Both the position numbers and the translations under genes were made by a program. From Paenibacillus sp. TCA20 (GTDB taxonomy: Bacteria; Bacillota; Bacilli; Paenibacillales; Paenibacillaceae): a DNA stretch of 64,000 nt. The notes below the pieces were generated by a model. The model searched no databases. It was not told the DNA's origin and saw only the letters and a program-made list of their open reading frames with translations. Shown in pieces: positions 55,827 through 64,000 of this stretch. Numbering within the stretch: position 1 is the stretch's first letter; the number at the start of each line of letters is the position of its first letter. The stretch is taken from positions 310,001 to 374,000 of the forward strand of contig NZ_BBIW01000005.1 in NCBI RefSeq assembly GCF_000732325.1, in the 5' to 3' direction.

Positions 55827-55911
55827 TAAACGATCTAAAATTCATACTGTATTGCATTCATTAGTAGCGCACGATAAGATTCTAGTAAATATGAGTACTA
55901 GGAGAATGAGG

Positions 55912-56748
55912 ATGAAGATTGGTGATCCTATACCTTGGAGAGATGTTCTTACTGACGAGGGAACGCATACTATAACGGGGGATGTCCGAATATTCAATGC
56001 ATTTCCAATAATTCAGCTGCAAATCGAGCGCAGAATCTGGATATATCTGCCTGGCAGCTATAACATTGGAGAACAGAGATATCCGGTCATTTATATGCAA
56101 GATGGACAGAATGTATTTGATCAAGCAACATCCTGGGGCACCGAATGGGGTGTAGATGAGACCCTTTCGCAGATGGGACTTGAGAATCCTTCTTTAGAAG
56201 CGATCGTGGTCGCCGTTGACCATGGGGGCAAGGAACGTAATAATGAATACAATTTTACAGTCAACGACGAGTATGGCTTCGGCGGCAAAGGTGAGGCGTA
56301 CACTGCTTTCCTGGCAGAAACGCTCAAGCCTTATATCGATAAACACTTTCGTACACGCCCAGAACCAGAGCATACAACGATTGCCGGGAGCTCTTTTGGT
56401 GCCTATATCGCACTTTATACGGCCATTCGCTATCCAGAACAATTTGGCCGTGTAGGCGGGATTTCCTTTGTTATGTGGCACGATAACGGCGCGATTATGC
56501 AATTGATCCAGAGCTCAGTGTTATCACCCGCTCTGCGGGTCTATCTTAGCATTGGAGGACAAGAAACTGACAATCCCGAATTTAATAAGACCGCGTACGA
56601 GCATGTTGAGCTTGCCCGTCAGACGCTGATTGCCGCAGGGGTTCCGGAGGACCGGGTTCGATTCGATGCCGTTCCCGAAGGAACACATCACGAATCGACT
56701 TGGAGTAAGTTATTTCCTGAGGCACACCGCTGGCTGCTCCAGCCCTAA
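55912..56748 (+). CDS. Esterase-like alpha/beta hydrolase
   Basis: 278 residues. Esterase-D/COG2382-type hydrolase: RRIWIYLPGSYN, YPVIYMQDGQNVFDQATSWGTEWGVDETL, the nucleophile elbow IAGSSFGAYIALYTAIRYP, and a final EGTHHESTWSKLFPEAHRWL with the catalytic His. No signal peptide, so cytoplasmic. It may deacylate siderophores or sugar esters. Start 55912 is chosen because AGGAG lies 7 bases upstream; earlier in-frame Met codons at 55891 and 55906 lack proper spacing. Confidence 0.87.
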   Translation: MKIGDPIPWRDVLTDEGTHTITGDVRIFNAFPIIQLQIERRIWIYLPGSYNIGEQRYPVIYMQDGQNVFDQATSWGTEWGVDETLSQMGLENPSLEAIVVAVDHGGKERNNEYNFTVNDEYGFGGKGEAYTAFLAETLKPYIDKHFRTRPEPEHTTIAGSSFGAYIALYTAIRYPEQFGRVGGISFVMWHDNGAIMQLIQSSVLSPALRVYLSIGGQETDNPEFNKTAYEHVELARQTLIAAGVPEDRVRFDAVPEGTHHESTWSKLFPEAHRWLLQP

Positions 56749-56813
56749 GGTTAAACACTACTATGGCATAATCAATGAAGCCGCTGATAGAATGGAATCA
56801 ACGGCTCTGTATT

Positions 56814-58157
56814 TTATGCTGGAGGAATACTTTGCGGATTGTTGAATACATTTTTCGGATCGTATTTCGCTTTGATTTTCTTCAACCTAGCATAGTTCTT
56901 CCCGTAATAGACGGGCCCTGGACATTTAATCCCTTGGTCAGGAACATTGATGTAGGAACCTACAATATAAGGCTTTAATTTCTTCCTTGTGTTCCGGGCC
57001 AAGGCAATATTTCGGGCTGCATGGGATGGTTTAACCCACGAACTATTCCATTCCACATAGTATTTAGCTTGTCGCCAGTAGAACGCCGTTGCTTGTGGAG
57101 CTACTCTGCTTACGGCTCCGCCCCAGTTTAGGAAAAAGAAGCCTGCCGGAGTCCCTCCCTCAGCTTTCTCCAGAAATTCGCGCATCACTTTATAGGCTTT
57201 ATCGGGAAATGGCTGTTTCCCAAAACCACTTGAAAACTGATTGCTATATCTTTGAGTAAGCACCGGATCGGGGGCAAGCATGAATTTCGTAGCTTCCGTG
57301 TAAGGCAGGTAACGAATTACTTTTTGAGTCGGCGTGCCCACGCTGAGAATAGGTTTCAGCTGGTGAAGCGCCTTGACCTTTGAGCCGAGGTAGATTCCTA
57401 ACATGCTGACATTACCGCCTTTTTTAGGACCGACACTTAACTCGCTGCCTAATTTGTTGCTGGCGTTAGGAGCCCATACCTGCCATTTCCTTACGACTTC
57501 CTCAAATTGCTCCCAAGGCCACGTGATGCTAAATACGGTAGCTTTGGCTGGAGCAGGCAGGACTTTAAATTTATATTGGGTATAGATGCCGAAGTTGCCG
57601 CCGCCACCGCCACGGGAAGCCCACAATAAATCCGAATTTTGTTTGTGATTTGCTCGAATGACTCTCCCCTTCGCGTCAACCATTTCAAGTCCGATGAGAT
57701 TGTCGCAGATGAGGCCTGTTGTCCGTTGCAGCGGTCCAATCCCCCCTCCTGGCGTTATACCTCCAATTCCCACTGTTGGGCTATCACCGAATGGAGCCAT
57801 AAACCCTTGCCGCGCGAGCGTATCCACAATTCTTCCTACCTGATTACCTGTCTCAACGATGACCGTTCCGCTCTTTTTATCCAAAGTAATCTTCTTCATC
57901 TCACTTACATCGATGACAATGCCGCCATTGATCTGTGAAAGATTCCCTTCCAGGGCGTGTCTTCCACTTCTGGCGCGCAATGGAACATGATTTTGACGAG
58001 CCCATCGGATGGCATTGGCCACATCCTGTGTTTTTTGTGCAAAAACGAACACCTTAGGAAATCGATCTGTATGCGGGTCCCAATTCTTACGAGCAGCTTC
58101 GTAACCAGGGTCTCCCTTAAAAATGACTCGCCCTGTGAGCTTAACTTTTGAACTCAT
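56814..58157 (-). CDS. FAD-linked oxidase with berberine-bridge domain (CotQ/YvdP-like)
   Basis: 447 residues. FAD-binding domain (FAD_binding_4): VPLRARSGRHALEGNLSQINGGIVIDVSEM, with the His that can link to FAD, then GDSPTVGIGGITPGGGIGPLQRTTGLICDNLIGLEMV and SRGGGGGNFGIYTQYKFKV. The C-terminal BBE motif YYGKNYARLKKIKAKYDPKNVF is complete. Length and pattern match the B. subtilis spore-coat protein CotQ (YvdP). No signal peptide. Start 58157 lies behind AGGAG; the frame is open much farther upstream but without a start signal. Substrate unknown. Confidence 0.9.
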   Translation of the reverse strand: MSSKVKLTGRVIFKGDPGYEAARKNWDPHTDRFPKVFVFAQKTQDVANAIRWARQNHVPLRARSGRHALEGNLSQINGGIVIDVSEMKKITLDKKSGTVIVETGNQVGRIVDTLARQGFMAPFGDSPTVGIGGITPGGGIGPLQRTTGLICDNLIGLEMVDAKGRVIRANHKQNSDLLWASRGGGGGNFGIYTQYKFKVLPAPAKATVFSITWPWEQFEEVVRKWQVWAPNASNKLGSELSVGPKKGGNVSMLGIYLGSKVKALHQLKPILSVGTPTQKVIRYLPYTEATKFMLAPDPVLTQRYSNQFSSGFGKQPFPDKAYKVMREFLEKAEGGTPAGFFFLNWGGAVSRVAPQATAFYWRQAKYYVEWNSSWVKPSHAARNIALARNTRKKLKPYIVGSYINVPDQGIKCPGPVYYGKNYARLKKIKAKYDPKNVFNNPQSIPPA

Positions 58158-58276
58158 CCATGATCCTGCTCCTTTATATAAAAGTTCTATTAGGCAGATA
58201 CCATTTAATGTATGAATGCGTTCATCATCTGGTCTGGGCTTATGCGTAGTTACAGCTTCTGAATCGCCAAGCGCAT

Positions 58277-58302
58277 AAAAAAAGCCGCACGAAGAATGCG
58301 AC
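58277..58302 (-). terminator. Terminator of the lipoprotein gene
   Basis: GTCGCA/TGCGGC stem (58297-58302 with 58284-58289) followed by TTTTTTT, just after the stop at 58318. Confidence 0.78.
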
Positions 58303-58317
58303 TCTGAACGAAATGAA

Positions 58318-58953
58318 CTACTTATTTTTTTGCACAGTCGACAGGGAAACAAGAACGGGTCCTGCGAAATCGGAAGCCTCCTCACTCTTCGGATTATGAA
58401 GGCGGAATTCAAAAGCATCCCCTTGTTCTGTTGTCCATACCATATAATCGCTGATGCCTTCCACTCCGGAAGCTTGAAGGTAAAGCTCAGCGAACCCAAG
58501 GGGATGTTCGACTAACTCACCACTATAATCAGACACTTCTCCTGCTTCACTCAAGTCCTCCTTGGCGGCAGCTTCAAGCTGCTCTAAATTATAATCGGCT
58601 GGTAAAGGTTTAATATCCACGTAGTAATCTGGATTGCTAGTCAAAGACAATCGGCCGGTATCTGCATCAAATGTAAACTTCTCAAAGACATACATACTAA
58701 ATCCCTCGCCGTACTGCAAGCGTCCTTCAAATAACTGATTTCCTTCAGACGTCAACATCTCAAAGCTCTTGGTCTCTTCCCGCGTCTTCTCTTCGGGAGA
58801 TTCCTGCTCAGATGAAGGAGGCACAGAGGATTGATTTTCACTTTCTCCAGTTGCCGTTTTCGTCACATGCTCTGTTTCCCCTGAACAAGCAGAAATTACA
58901 ATTACCAGAACGAAGAGTGGAACCGTAATCCAATAGCGATGCTCCTTTTTCAT
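58318..58953 (-). CDS. Hypothetical lipoprotein
   Basis: 211 residues. Lipoprotein signal: RYWITVPLFVLVIVISAC, with the lipobox Cys at residue 23, then a Ser/Glu/Thr-rich flexible linker (about 24-62) and a compact domain (SFEMLTSEGNQLFEGRLQYGEGFSMYVFEKFTFD, LGFAELYLQASGVEGISDYMVW, EFRLHNPKSEEASDF). I do not recognise a named family. Strong ribosome site AAGGAG. Predicted to be anchored outside the membrane; its neighbours give no clue to function. Confidence 0.82.
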   Translation of the reverse strand: MKKEHRYWITVPLFVLVIVISACSGETEHVTKTATGESENQSSVPPSSEQESPEEKTREETKSFEMLTSEGNQLFEGRLQYGEGFSMYVFEKFTFDADTGRLSLTSNPDYYVDIKPLPADYNLEQLEAAAKEDLSEAGEVSDYSGELVEHPLGFAELYLQASGVEGISDYMVWTTEQGDAFEFRLHNPKSEEASDFAGPVLVSLSTVQKNK

Positions 58954-59111
58954 TTGTCAGCTCTCCTTTCAATCGTTTATTGAGATTCCATAATATGTAT
59001 TAACCGACTCTGAGATTCAATACTCGCTTATTTTAGGGGAATGAAGTCGAATGCAGTACACTTGATATAGATAGGCGAATTTGAGTTTCTCAAAATAACA
59101 AAATCAGAATA

Positions 59112-59159
59112 TTTACAATTAATGGCAATCATGTTATCTTTACTTTGAAAGCGCAACCA
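59112..59159 (+). promoter_or_regulatory. Mannanase promoter with cre-like site
   Basis: TTTACA (59112-59117), 16-base spacer, TTATCT (59134-59139). Over the predicted start site lies TGAAAGCGCAACCA (59146-59159), matching the CcpA cre consensus TGWNANCGNTNWCA at 12 of 14 positions. A cre at that place would repress the gene when glucose is present. Confidence 0.45.
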
Positions 59160-59213
59160 TGACCGAGCAGAGTATCCATTCTTCATCATATTTTATATGG
59201 AGGGAAGATGTTA

Positions 59214-61799
59214 ATGGTACAATTGTTCAAAAAGTCAAGCGCAATACTGATGGTATTCGCTCTGCTCGTAGGGTTAGTAACAGTCCCTGCTCAAGCAGAC
59301 GACGCCCCACTCTTGACTATCGAAAGTGAAGATGCTCAGCTCAGTTCTGATCTTCAAGTGGTCACGGAAATCTACGGCCAGCCTAAGCCTGGATACACAG
59401 GAGATGGATTTGTCTGGATGCAGGGTTCCGGGACGATTACCTTCAACGTGACTGTCCCAGAAACAGGCATGTATGAAGTTTCATCACGGTATATGCAGGA
59501 GGTAAGTCCTGACGGCAGGCAACAATCACTCGCGGTAAATGGGGTTACAAAATCAACTTTTATGCTGCCCTATGCGACTACTTGGTCCGATTACAATTTT
59601 GGATTTTTCAAACTAAATCAAGGCAGCAATACGATTCAACTGAAGGCCGGCTGGGGATTTGCATATTTCGATTCCTTCACTGTAGATCATGCTGATCTTG
59701 ATCCCCTGGATGTACAGCCTGTCCTCACAGATACTCAAGCGACACCTGAGACTCAGCTTCTTATGAATTACTTAACTGAAGTGTATGGTAACCATATTAT
59801 CTCGGGTCAGCAGGAGATCTATGGAGGCGGTAATGACGGCGATTATGAGCTCGAATTTGAATGGATCCATGATCTAACGGGCAAGTATCCAGCCATTCGC
59901 GGCTTTGACTTTATGAACTATAATCCACTGTACGGCTGGGAAGACGGCACGACTGATCGGATGATCGACTGGGTAAACAATCGAGGCGGTATTGCGACAG
60001 CCGCTTGGCATATCAATGTACCCAAGAATTTCACGACCTATCAGCTTGGGCAGGCTGTAGATTGGAAGGATGCCACCTATAAGCCATCCGAAACCAATTT
60101 CAATACAGCAAATGCGGTCATACCTGGTACGAAAGAGTATCAATACGTCATGATGACGATTGAGGATCTGGCGGAGCAGCTGCTAATCTTGCAGGATAAC
60201 AATGTACCCGTTCTATTCCGTCCTTATCATGAGGCCGAAGGAAACGGAGGCTTGAATGGAGAAGGTGCATGGTTCTGGTGGGCTTCAGCAGGTGCAGAAG
60301 TATACAAAGATCTATGGGATCTGCTCTATACCGAACTAACTGAAACGTACGACTTGCACAACTTGATCTGGACTTATAACAGCTATGTGTACAGTACATC
60401 TCCCGCATGGTATCCAGGAGATGATCAGGTCGATCTTGTAGGCTACGATAAATACAATACGGTCTACAATCGCGATGACGGATTGTCCGGCGTTCCGAAC
60501 GAGGACGCCATTACTTCAATTTTCTATAAGCTGGTTGATCTGACGAATGGAACAAAGATGGTGGCCATGACCGAGAATGATACCGTTCCGAGCTTACAGA
60601 ATTTAGTTGAGGAAAAATCCGGCTGGCTCTACTTCTGTCCATGGTATGGTGAGCATCTGATGAGTTCTGCCTTCAACTATCCTGCCACACTGACAACTCT
60701 ATATCAAAGTGATTATGTCATTACGTTAGATGAGCTTCCGAATCTGCAATCCAATAATCCAACTCCAAATGCATCCCTATCACCCTCCAACATTGAATTC
60801 GACAAGTATACACCTAATCAGAGTGACCAAACCATCATCCTAAATTCAAACAGCCATACGTTAACTGCGATCCGTATGGGCACTCAGGCACTCACCCCGA
60901 GCCAGGACTATACCTTAAGCGGTAACACACTTGTACTCAAAAAAGAATTCTTGTCACAGATGCAAGTTGGCGAACATACCTTCACATTTGATTTCAGTCA
61001 AGGTCAAGATCCTACACTTAAAGTTAAGGTCGTCAATTCAACACCGAGTGCTGCGTCAATCTCACCCGTAAATACCACATTCGATAAAGCAGCCAATCTT
61101 CAGCAAAACATTACAATTGCTCTTTCCTTGAATGGACTACAGCTCATCAGTATTAATAATAGCAGTTATGCGCTTATATCCGGTCAGGATTATACGGTGA
61201 CAGGCTCTTCTGTCGTTTTGAACAAATCCTATCTGTCCACTCTGCCGCTTGGCCAGAGTACGATCAACTTCCAATTCAGCGGAGGTGGTCAAGCCATCCT
61301 TACCGTGAATATTGCTGACAGCGGCGTAACCGTTCCCTCCCCTGACGGGGCCATCACGATTCAAGCTTATAATGGCAACACAAGTACATCTACCAACGGA
61401 ATCTCGCCTAAATTCAAAGTAGTTAACTCGGGGACTTCCGACATTTCATTGAGTGATGTCAAGATTCGGTATTACTACACCATTGACGGGGAACAAGGGC
61501 AGAGCTTCTGGTCTGATTGGTCCAGCGTAGGAAGTGCTAATGTGAGCAGTGCTTTCGTTAAACTGACGACTCCGGTTTCCGGGGCTGATCATTACTTGGA
61601 GATTAGTTTCTCTAGTGCGGCTGGAACATTAAGCCCCGGTCAGAGTGCAGAAGTTCAAACACGCTTCTCTAAAAACAACTGGTCCAATTACACGCAATCG
61701 AACGACTACTCCTTTAATGCGACCAGCACACAATATGTAAATAGCAATCAAGTTACTGGATATTTGAACAATCAGCTTAGCTGGGGCATTGAACCGTAA
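59214..61799 (+). CDS. Secreted modular GH26 beta-mannanase
   Basis: 861 residues. Signal peptide 1-28 (cut near PAQA-DD); CBM35 about 32-155 (IESEDAQLSS, YFDSFTVDHAD); GH26 barrel about 175-510 with acid/base Glu340 (FRPYHEAEGNGG) and nucleophile Glu454 (VAMTENDTVP), plus GAWFWWASAG; two CBM_X2 modules about 518-605 and 612-702; C-terminal CBM3 about 712-859 (SPKFKVVNSGTSDISLSDVKIRYYYT). It cleaves mannan or glucomannan outside the cell, the CBM3 probably holding it on cellulose. GGAGGG lies 9 bases before the ATG at 59214; Met 59208 is too close. Confidence 0.94.
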   Translation: MVQLFKKSSAILMVFALLVGLVTVPAQADDAPLLTIESEDAQLSSDLQVVTEIYGQPKPGYTGDGFVWMQGSGTITFNVTVPETGMYEVSSRYMQEVSPDGRQQSLAVNGVTKSTFMLPYATTWSDYNFGFFKLNQGSNTIQLKAGWGFAYFDSFTVDHADLDPLDVQPVLTDTQATPETQLLMNYLTEVYGNHIISGQQEIYGGGNDGDYELEFEWIHDLTGKYPAIRGFDFMNYNPLYGWEDGTTDRMIDWVNNRGGIATAAWHINVPKNFTTYQLGQAVDWKDATYKPSETNFNTANAVIPGTKEYQYVMMTIEDLAEQLLILQDNNVPVLFRPYHEAEGNGGLNGEGAWFWWASAGAEVYKDLWDLLYTELTETYDLHNLIWTYNSYVYSTSPAWYPGDDQVDLVGYDKYNTVYNRDDGLSGVPNEDAITSIFYKLVDLTNGTKMVAMTENDTVPSLQNLVEEKSGWLYFCPWYGEHLMSSAFNYPATLTTLYQSDYVITLDELPNLQSNNPTPNASLSPSNIEFDKYTPNQSDQTIILNSNSHTLTAIRMGTQALTPSQDYTLSGNTLVLKKEFLSQMQVGEHTFTFDFSQGQDPTLKVKVVNSTPSAASISPVNTTFDKAANLQQNITIALSLNGLQLISINNSSYALISGQDYTVTGSSVVLNKSYLSTLPLGQSTINFQFSGGGQAILTVNIADSGVTVPSPDGAITIQAYNGNTSTSTNGISPKFKVVNSGTSDISLSDVKIRYYYTIDGEQGQSFWSDWSSVGSANVSSAFVKLTTPVSGADHYLEISFSSAAGTLSPGQSAEVQTRFSKNNWSNYTQSNDYSFNATSTQYVNSNQVTGYLNNQLSWGIEP

Positions 61800-61810
61800 T
61801 TCTATAGAAA

Positions 61811-61849
61811 CAAGGGCCGGAACAGGTTCTGACCTATCTCCAGCCCTTG
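61811..61849 (+). terminator. Terminator-like hairpin behind the mannanase
   Basis: CAAGGGC (61811-61817) pairs with GCCCTTG (61843-61849) across a 25-base loop that includes GAACAGGTTC; followed by TTCTGTATT, a weak tail. Confidence 0.55.
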
Positions 61850-61976
61850 TTCTGTATTCAGCTTCGCATGGTCTTCTATATAGGCTTGTTATTCCATAAT
61901 TGCACTTCGATATATCTTTTTCTTCTATTTAAAATGAAAGAGCAGCAACTTTTGTTCAAATGAGGCAGCAGCATTT

Positions 61977-64000
61977 TCACAGCTTCAATTTCTGGAGACG
62001 CAGGGAATTCAGCACAACCGAAACAGAGCTGAACGCCATCGCTGCACCAGCCAGCCACGGTGCTAAGAGACCCATAGCAGCAATGGGAATGCCCACTACA
62101 TTATAGGCAAGCGCCCAAAATAGATTTTGCTTGATATTACGCATCGTGCTTTTACTTAATTGGATCGCGTCAGCAACTTGATTCAGATCTCCGCGCATCA
62201 ATATAACTTCTGCTGCTTCTGCGGCTATTCCCGTACTAGTGCCTACAGATATGCCTACATCAGAGACAGCAAGTGCAGGCCCATCATTAATCCCGTCTCC
62301 TACCATAGCTACCTGATGTCCCAATTGCTGCAGTCTCTTTACTTCTGCCGCTTTCTCCTCGGGGAGGACATTTGCAGTGACTTTGGAGATTCCTACCTGA
62401 CTCGCAACAGCCAGAGCCGTACGCTCATTGTCTCCCGTCATTAATACCACTTCAATCCCCATTGCTTGAAGACGGCTGACGGCCTGTGCAGAGGTTTCTT
62501 TCACGGTATCAGCGACAGCGACCATTCCTGCCCATTGATTATTGATTGCCACGAGCAGCACCGTTTTCCCTTGACCTTCAAGCTCAGACATTTGAACCCC
62601 TGCTTCAGCAGGAATCCGTACCTTCGCATCCGTAAGCAGCCGCCGCGTTCCCACAAGAATGTCCTGGCTGTAACCGCGGGCGCGAACGCCGTACCCCGGC
62701 ATATTCTCAAACCGCTCTGGTTTAAGCAGAATTTTAATGCCCCTGTCTTCTATCCCTTCCGTTATGGCTTGAGCAATGGGATGCTCCGAGCTGAGCTCCG
62801 CAATTCCTACTCGTTTCAACATTTCGTTCGAGGACCAGTCCTGCGAAGTAATTACATCGGTCAACATCGGTTTCCCGTGAGTGACGGTTCCGGTTTTATC
62901 TAATATCACGGTCTGAATATAACCTGCATTCTCAAGGTGCTCCCCACCTTTAAACAGGATACCGAATTCAGCTGCACGACCCGAACCAGCCATGATGGAT
63001 GTCGGAGTCGCTAGACCCAGTGCGCATGGACAGGCGATGACCAATACAGCAATTGCTTTTTCCAGAGCAGTACTCAAGCTGCCTGTGCTCTCAAATAATA
63101 ATGAAAATAAAAATGTAATCGCAGCCAGACTAATAACGACAGGCACGAATATTCCTGATAAGGTATCTGCAACACGCTGGATGGGAGCCTTTGATCCCTG
63201 AGCCTGCTCGACAATGTGAATGATCCTTGCCAAGGCGCTGTCAGCTCCTACTTGTGTCGCACGTATAACGAGACGACCATTGATGTTAAGTGTTGCTCCA
63301 GCAACAGTGTCGCCAAGCTTCTTGTCCACTGGCAGACTCTCTCCGGTTAACATGGATTCATCTACCGAGGAAGCTCCCTCTTCCACGATTCCATCCACAG
63401 GAATCTTCTCGCCTGGCTTTACAAGAACAAGATCATTGGTATGGACATGTTCAGAGGGGATTTCAATAATCTTGCCATTTCGAACGACTCTTGCCGTTTG
63501 CGGAGCTAACTGCATCAAACTGCGGATGGACCTTACAGCTCTTCCTCTAGCCAGAGCCTCCAGCCATTTGCCGAACAAAATTAACGTAATCAGCACTGCA
63601 CTTGTTTCAAAATAAAGCTGGAGTGGAGCTTGTCCGGCCCCATCTACCGCCTGGTGAATATGACCCAGCACCCCCCCGGTACTGGTCATCAAAATAAGAT
63701 ACACACTATAAAAATAAGCCGAGCTTGTCCCAAGGGCGACCAGTACATCCATATTGGCACTTCGGTTTTTCAACGCTTTACACGCACCTTTATAGAAAGT
63801 CGCGCCAAAATAGAACTGTACCGGCGTTGCCAATAACCATTGAACAATAGGAATGAATAACACGTCAGGGACACCTATTCCAGAGGTGAACGAAAAATGG
63901 GAAACCATGGACCACAATAAGGGAAAAGAGAGTATCGCTGACAAGATCCACTTCCATTTTTTTCGTTGTAGTTCCCGTTCTCTCAGTACAAGAGATTCTT
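61977..64000 (-). CDS. copA: Copper-translocating P1B-type ATPase (partial)
   Basis: About 674 residues are visible; the frame stays open to the right edge, so the N-terminal heavy-metal-binding domains lie outside. Seen in order: [11 protein letters not shown] helix, [21 protein letters not shown], actuator loop LTGESLPV, ion-channel CPC ([15 protein letters not shown]), phosphorylation site [15 protein letters not shown] (the HP locus), ATP hinge [13 protein letters not shown] and the C-terminal [17 protein letters not shown] helix. It pumps Cu(I) out of the cell. A cueR/csoR or copZ partner should lie beyond the edge. Confidence 0.94.
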   Translation of the reverse strand, partial: ESLVLRERELQRKKWKWILSAILSFPLLWSMVSHFSFTSGIGVPDVLFIPIVQWLLATPVQFYFGATFYKGACKALKNRSANMDVLVALGTSSAYFYSVYLILMTSTGGVLGHIHQAVDGAGQAPLQLYFETSAVLITLILFGKWLEALARGRAVRSIRSLMQLAPQTARVVRNGKIIEIPSEHVHTNDLVLVKPGEKIPVDGIVEEGASSVDESMLTGESLPVDKKLGDTVAGATLNINGRLVIRATQVGADSALARIIHIVEQAQGSKAPIQRVADTLSGIFVPVVISLAAITFLFSLLFESTGSLSTALEKAIAVLVIACPCALGLATPTSIMAGSGRAAEFGILFKGGEHLENAGYIQTVILDKTGTVTHGKPMLTDVITSQDWSSNEMLKRVGIAELSSEHPIAQAITEGIEDRGIKILLKPERFENMPGYGVRARGYSQDILVGTRRLLTDAKVRIPAEAGVQMSELEGQGKTVLLVAINNQWAGMVAVADTVKETSAQAVSRLQAMGIEVVLMTGDNERTALAVASQVGISKVTANVLPEEKAAEVKRLQQLGHQVAMVGDGINDGPALAVSDVGISVGTSTGIAAEAAEVILMRGDLNQVADAIQLSKSTMRNIKQNLFWALAYNVVGIPIAAMGLLAPWLAGAAMAFSSVSVVLNSLRLQKLKL

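Overview
The window looks like chromosomal DNA of a Paenibacillus-type member of the Bacillota. The signs are strong GGAGG-type ribosome binding sites with frequent TTG starts, a YesM/YesN two-component pair beside an LplA/LplB/YtcP-type sugar transporter, a modular secreted GH26 mannanase with CBM35, X2 and CBM3 domains, a GH88 unsaturated glucuronyl hydrolase, a spore-coat-type FAD oxidase, and B. subtilis-like yfmT-yfmS and mapB genes. No rRNA, tRNA, phage, transposase or CRISPR array was seen. The one mobile element is a group II intron.

Layout. 1-3.7 kb: partial HxlR regulator divergent from an NADP-binding reductase, a RarD permease, a hexapeptide acetyltransferase and a GT2 glycosyltransferase. 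3.9-14.2 kb: a carbohydrate-uptake locus (binding protein and two permeases on +; histidine kinase, GH43 glycosidase and response regulator on -), with a ~1.9 kb class C-like group II intron inserted just behind the GH43 terminator. 14.4-21.9 kb: epimerase, PadR-DUF1048-DUF1048 operon, quinone-reductase-like enzyme, membrane-anchored hydrolase, a TetR gene with an apparent C-terminal frameshift, then a divergent pair: a SsuB/TauB-type ABC ATPase and a TauD-type dioxygenase. Each of this pair has its own promoter and 5' leader sharing one conserved hairpin that competes with a terminator. This is the strongest candidate for something undescribed. 22-31.5 kb: HTH protein, soluble chemoreceptor plus aldehyde dehydrogenase (yfmS-yfmT-like), a DUF1569 pseudogene, methionine aminopeptidase, AraC/EamA pair, VanW-like protein, methyltransferase, an SDR remnant and a phosphatase.

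31.5-43.2 kb: rifampicin phosphotransferase; two SDR genes around a PucR-type regulator, with matching 16-bp inverted repeats about 105 bp upstream of each SDR; an XRE-AbrB regulator/MGT glycosyltransferase/isochorismatase-fold operon; a PadR/YhgE-type operon; and another SDR. 43.2-53.5 kb: GH88-DUF2264 operon with divergent AraC activator, a five-gene redox operon (two aldo/keto reductases, cupin, SDR, NAD(P)-binding protein), an alcohol dehydrogenase and a TetR-NmrA pair. 53.9-64 kb: a WxL/DUF916 surface-protein operon with its own leader terminator, an esterase, a CotQ-like FAD oxidase, a lipoprotein, the GH26 mannanase with a cre-like site, and CopA running off the right edge.

Together the window is accessory metabolism: plant-polysaccharide capture, many NAD(P)-dependent detoxification enzymes each beside a one-component regulator, and resistance functions (rifamycin, macrolide-type glycosylation, copper). 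Family assignments come from motifs read by eye; regulatory sites are inference unless stated.
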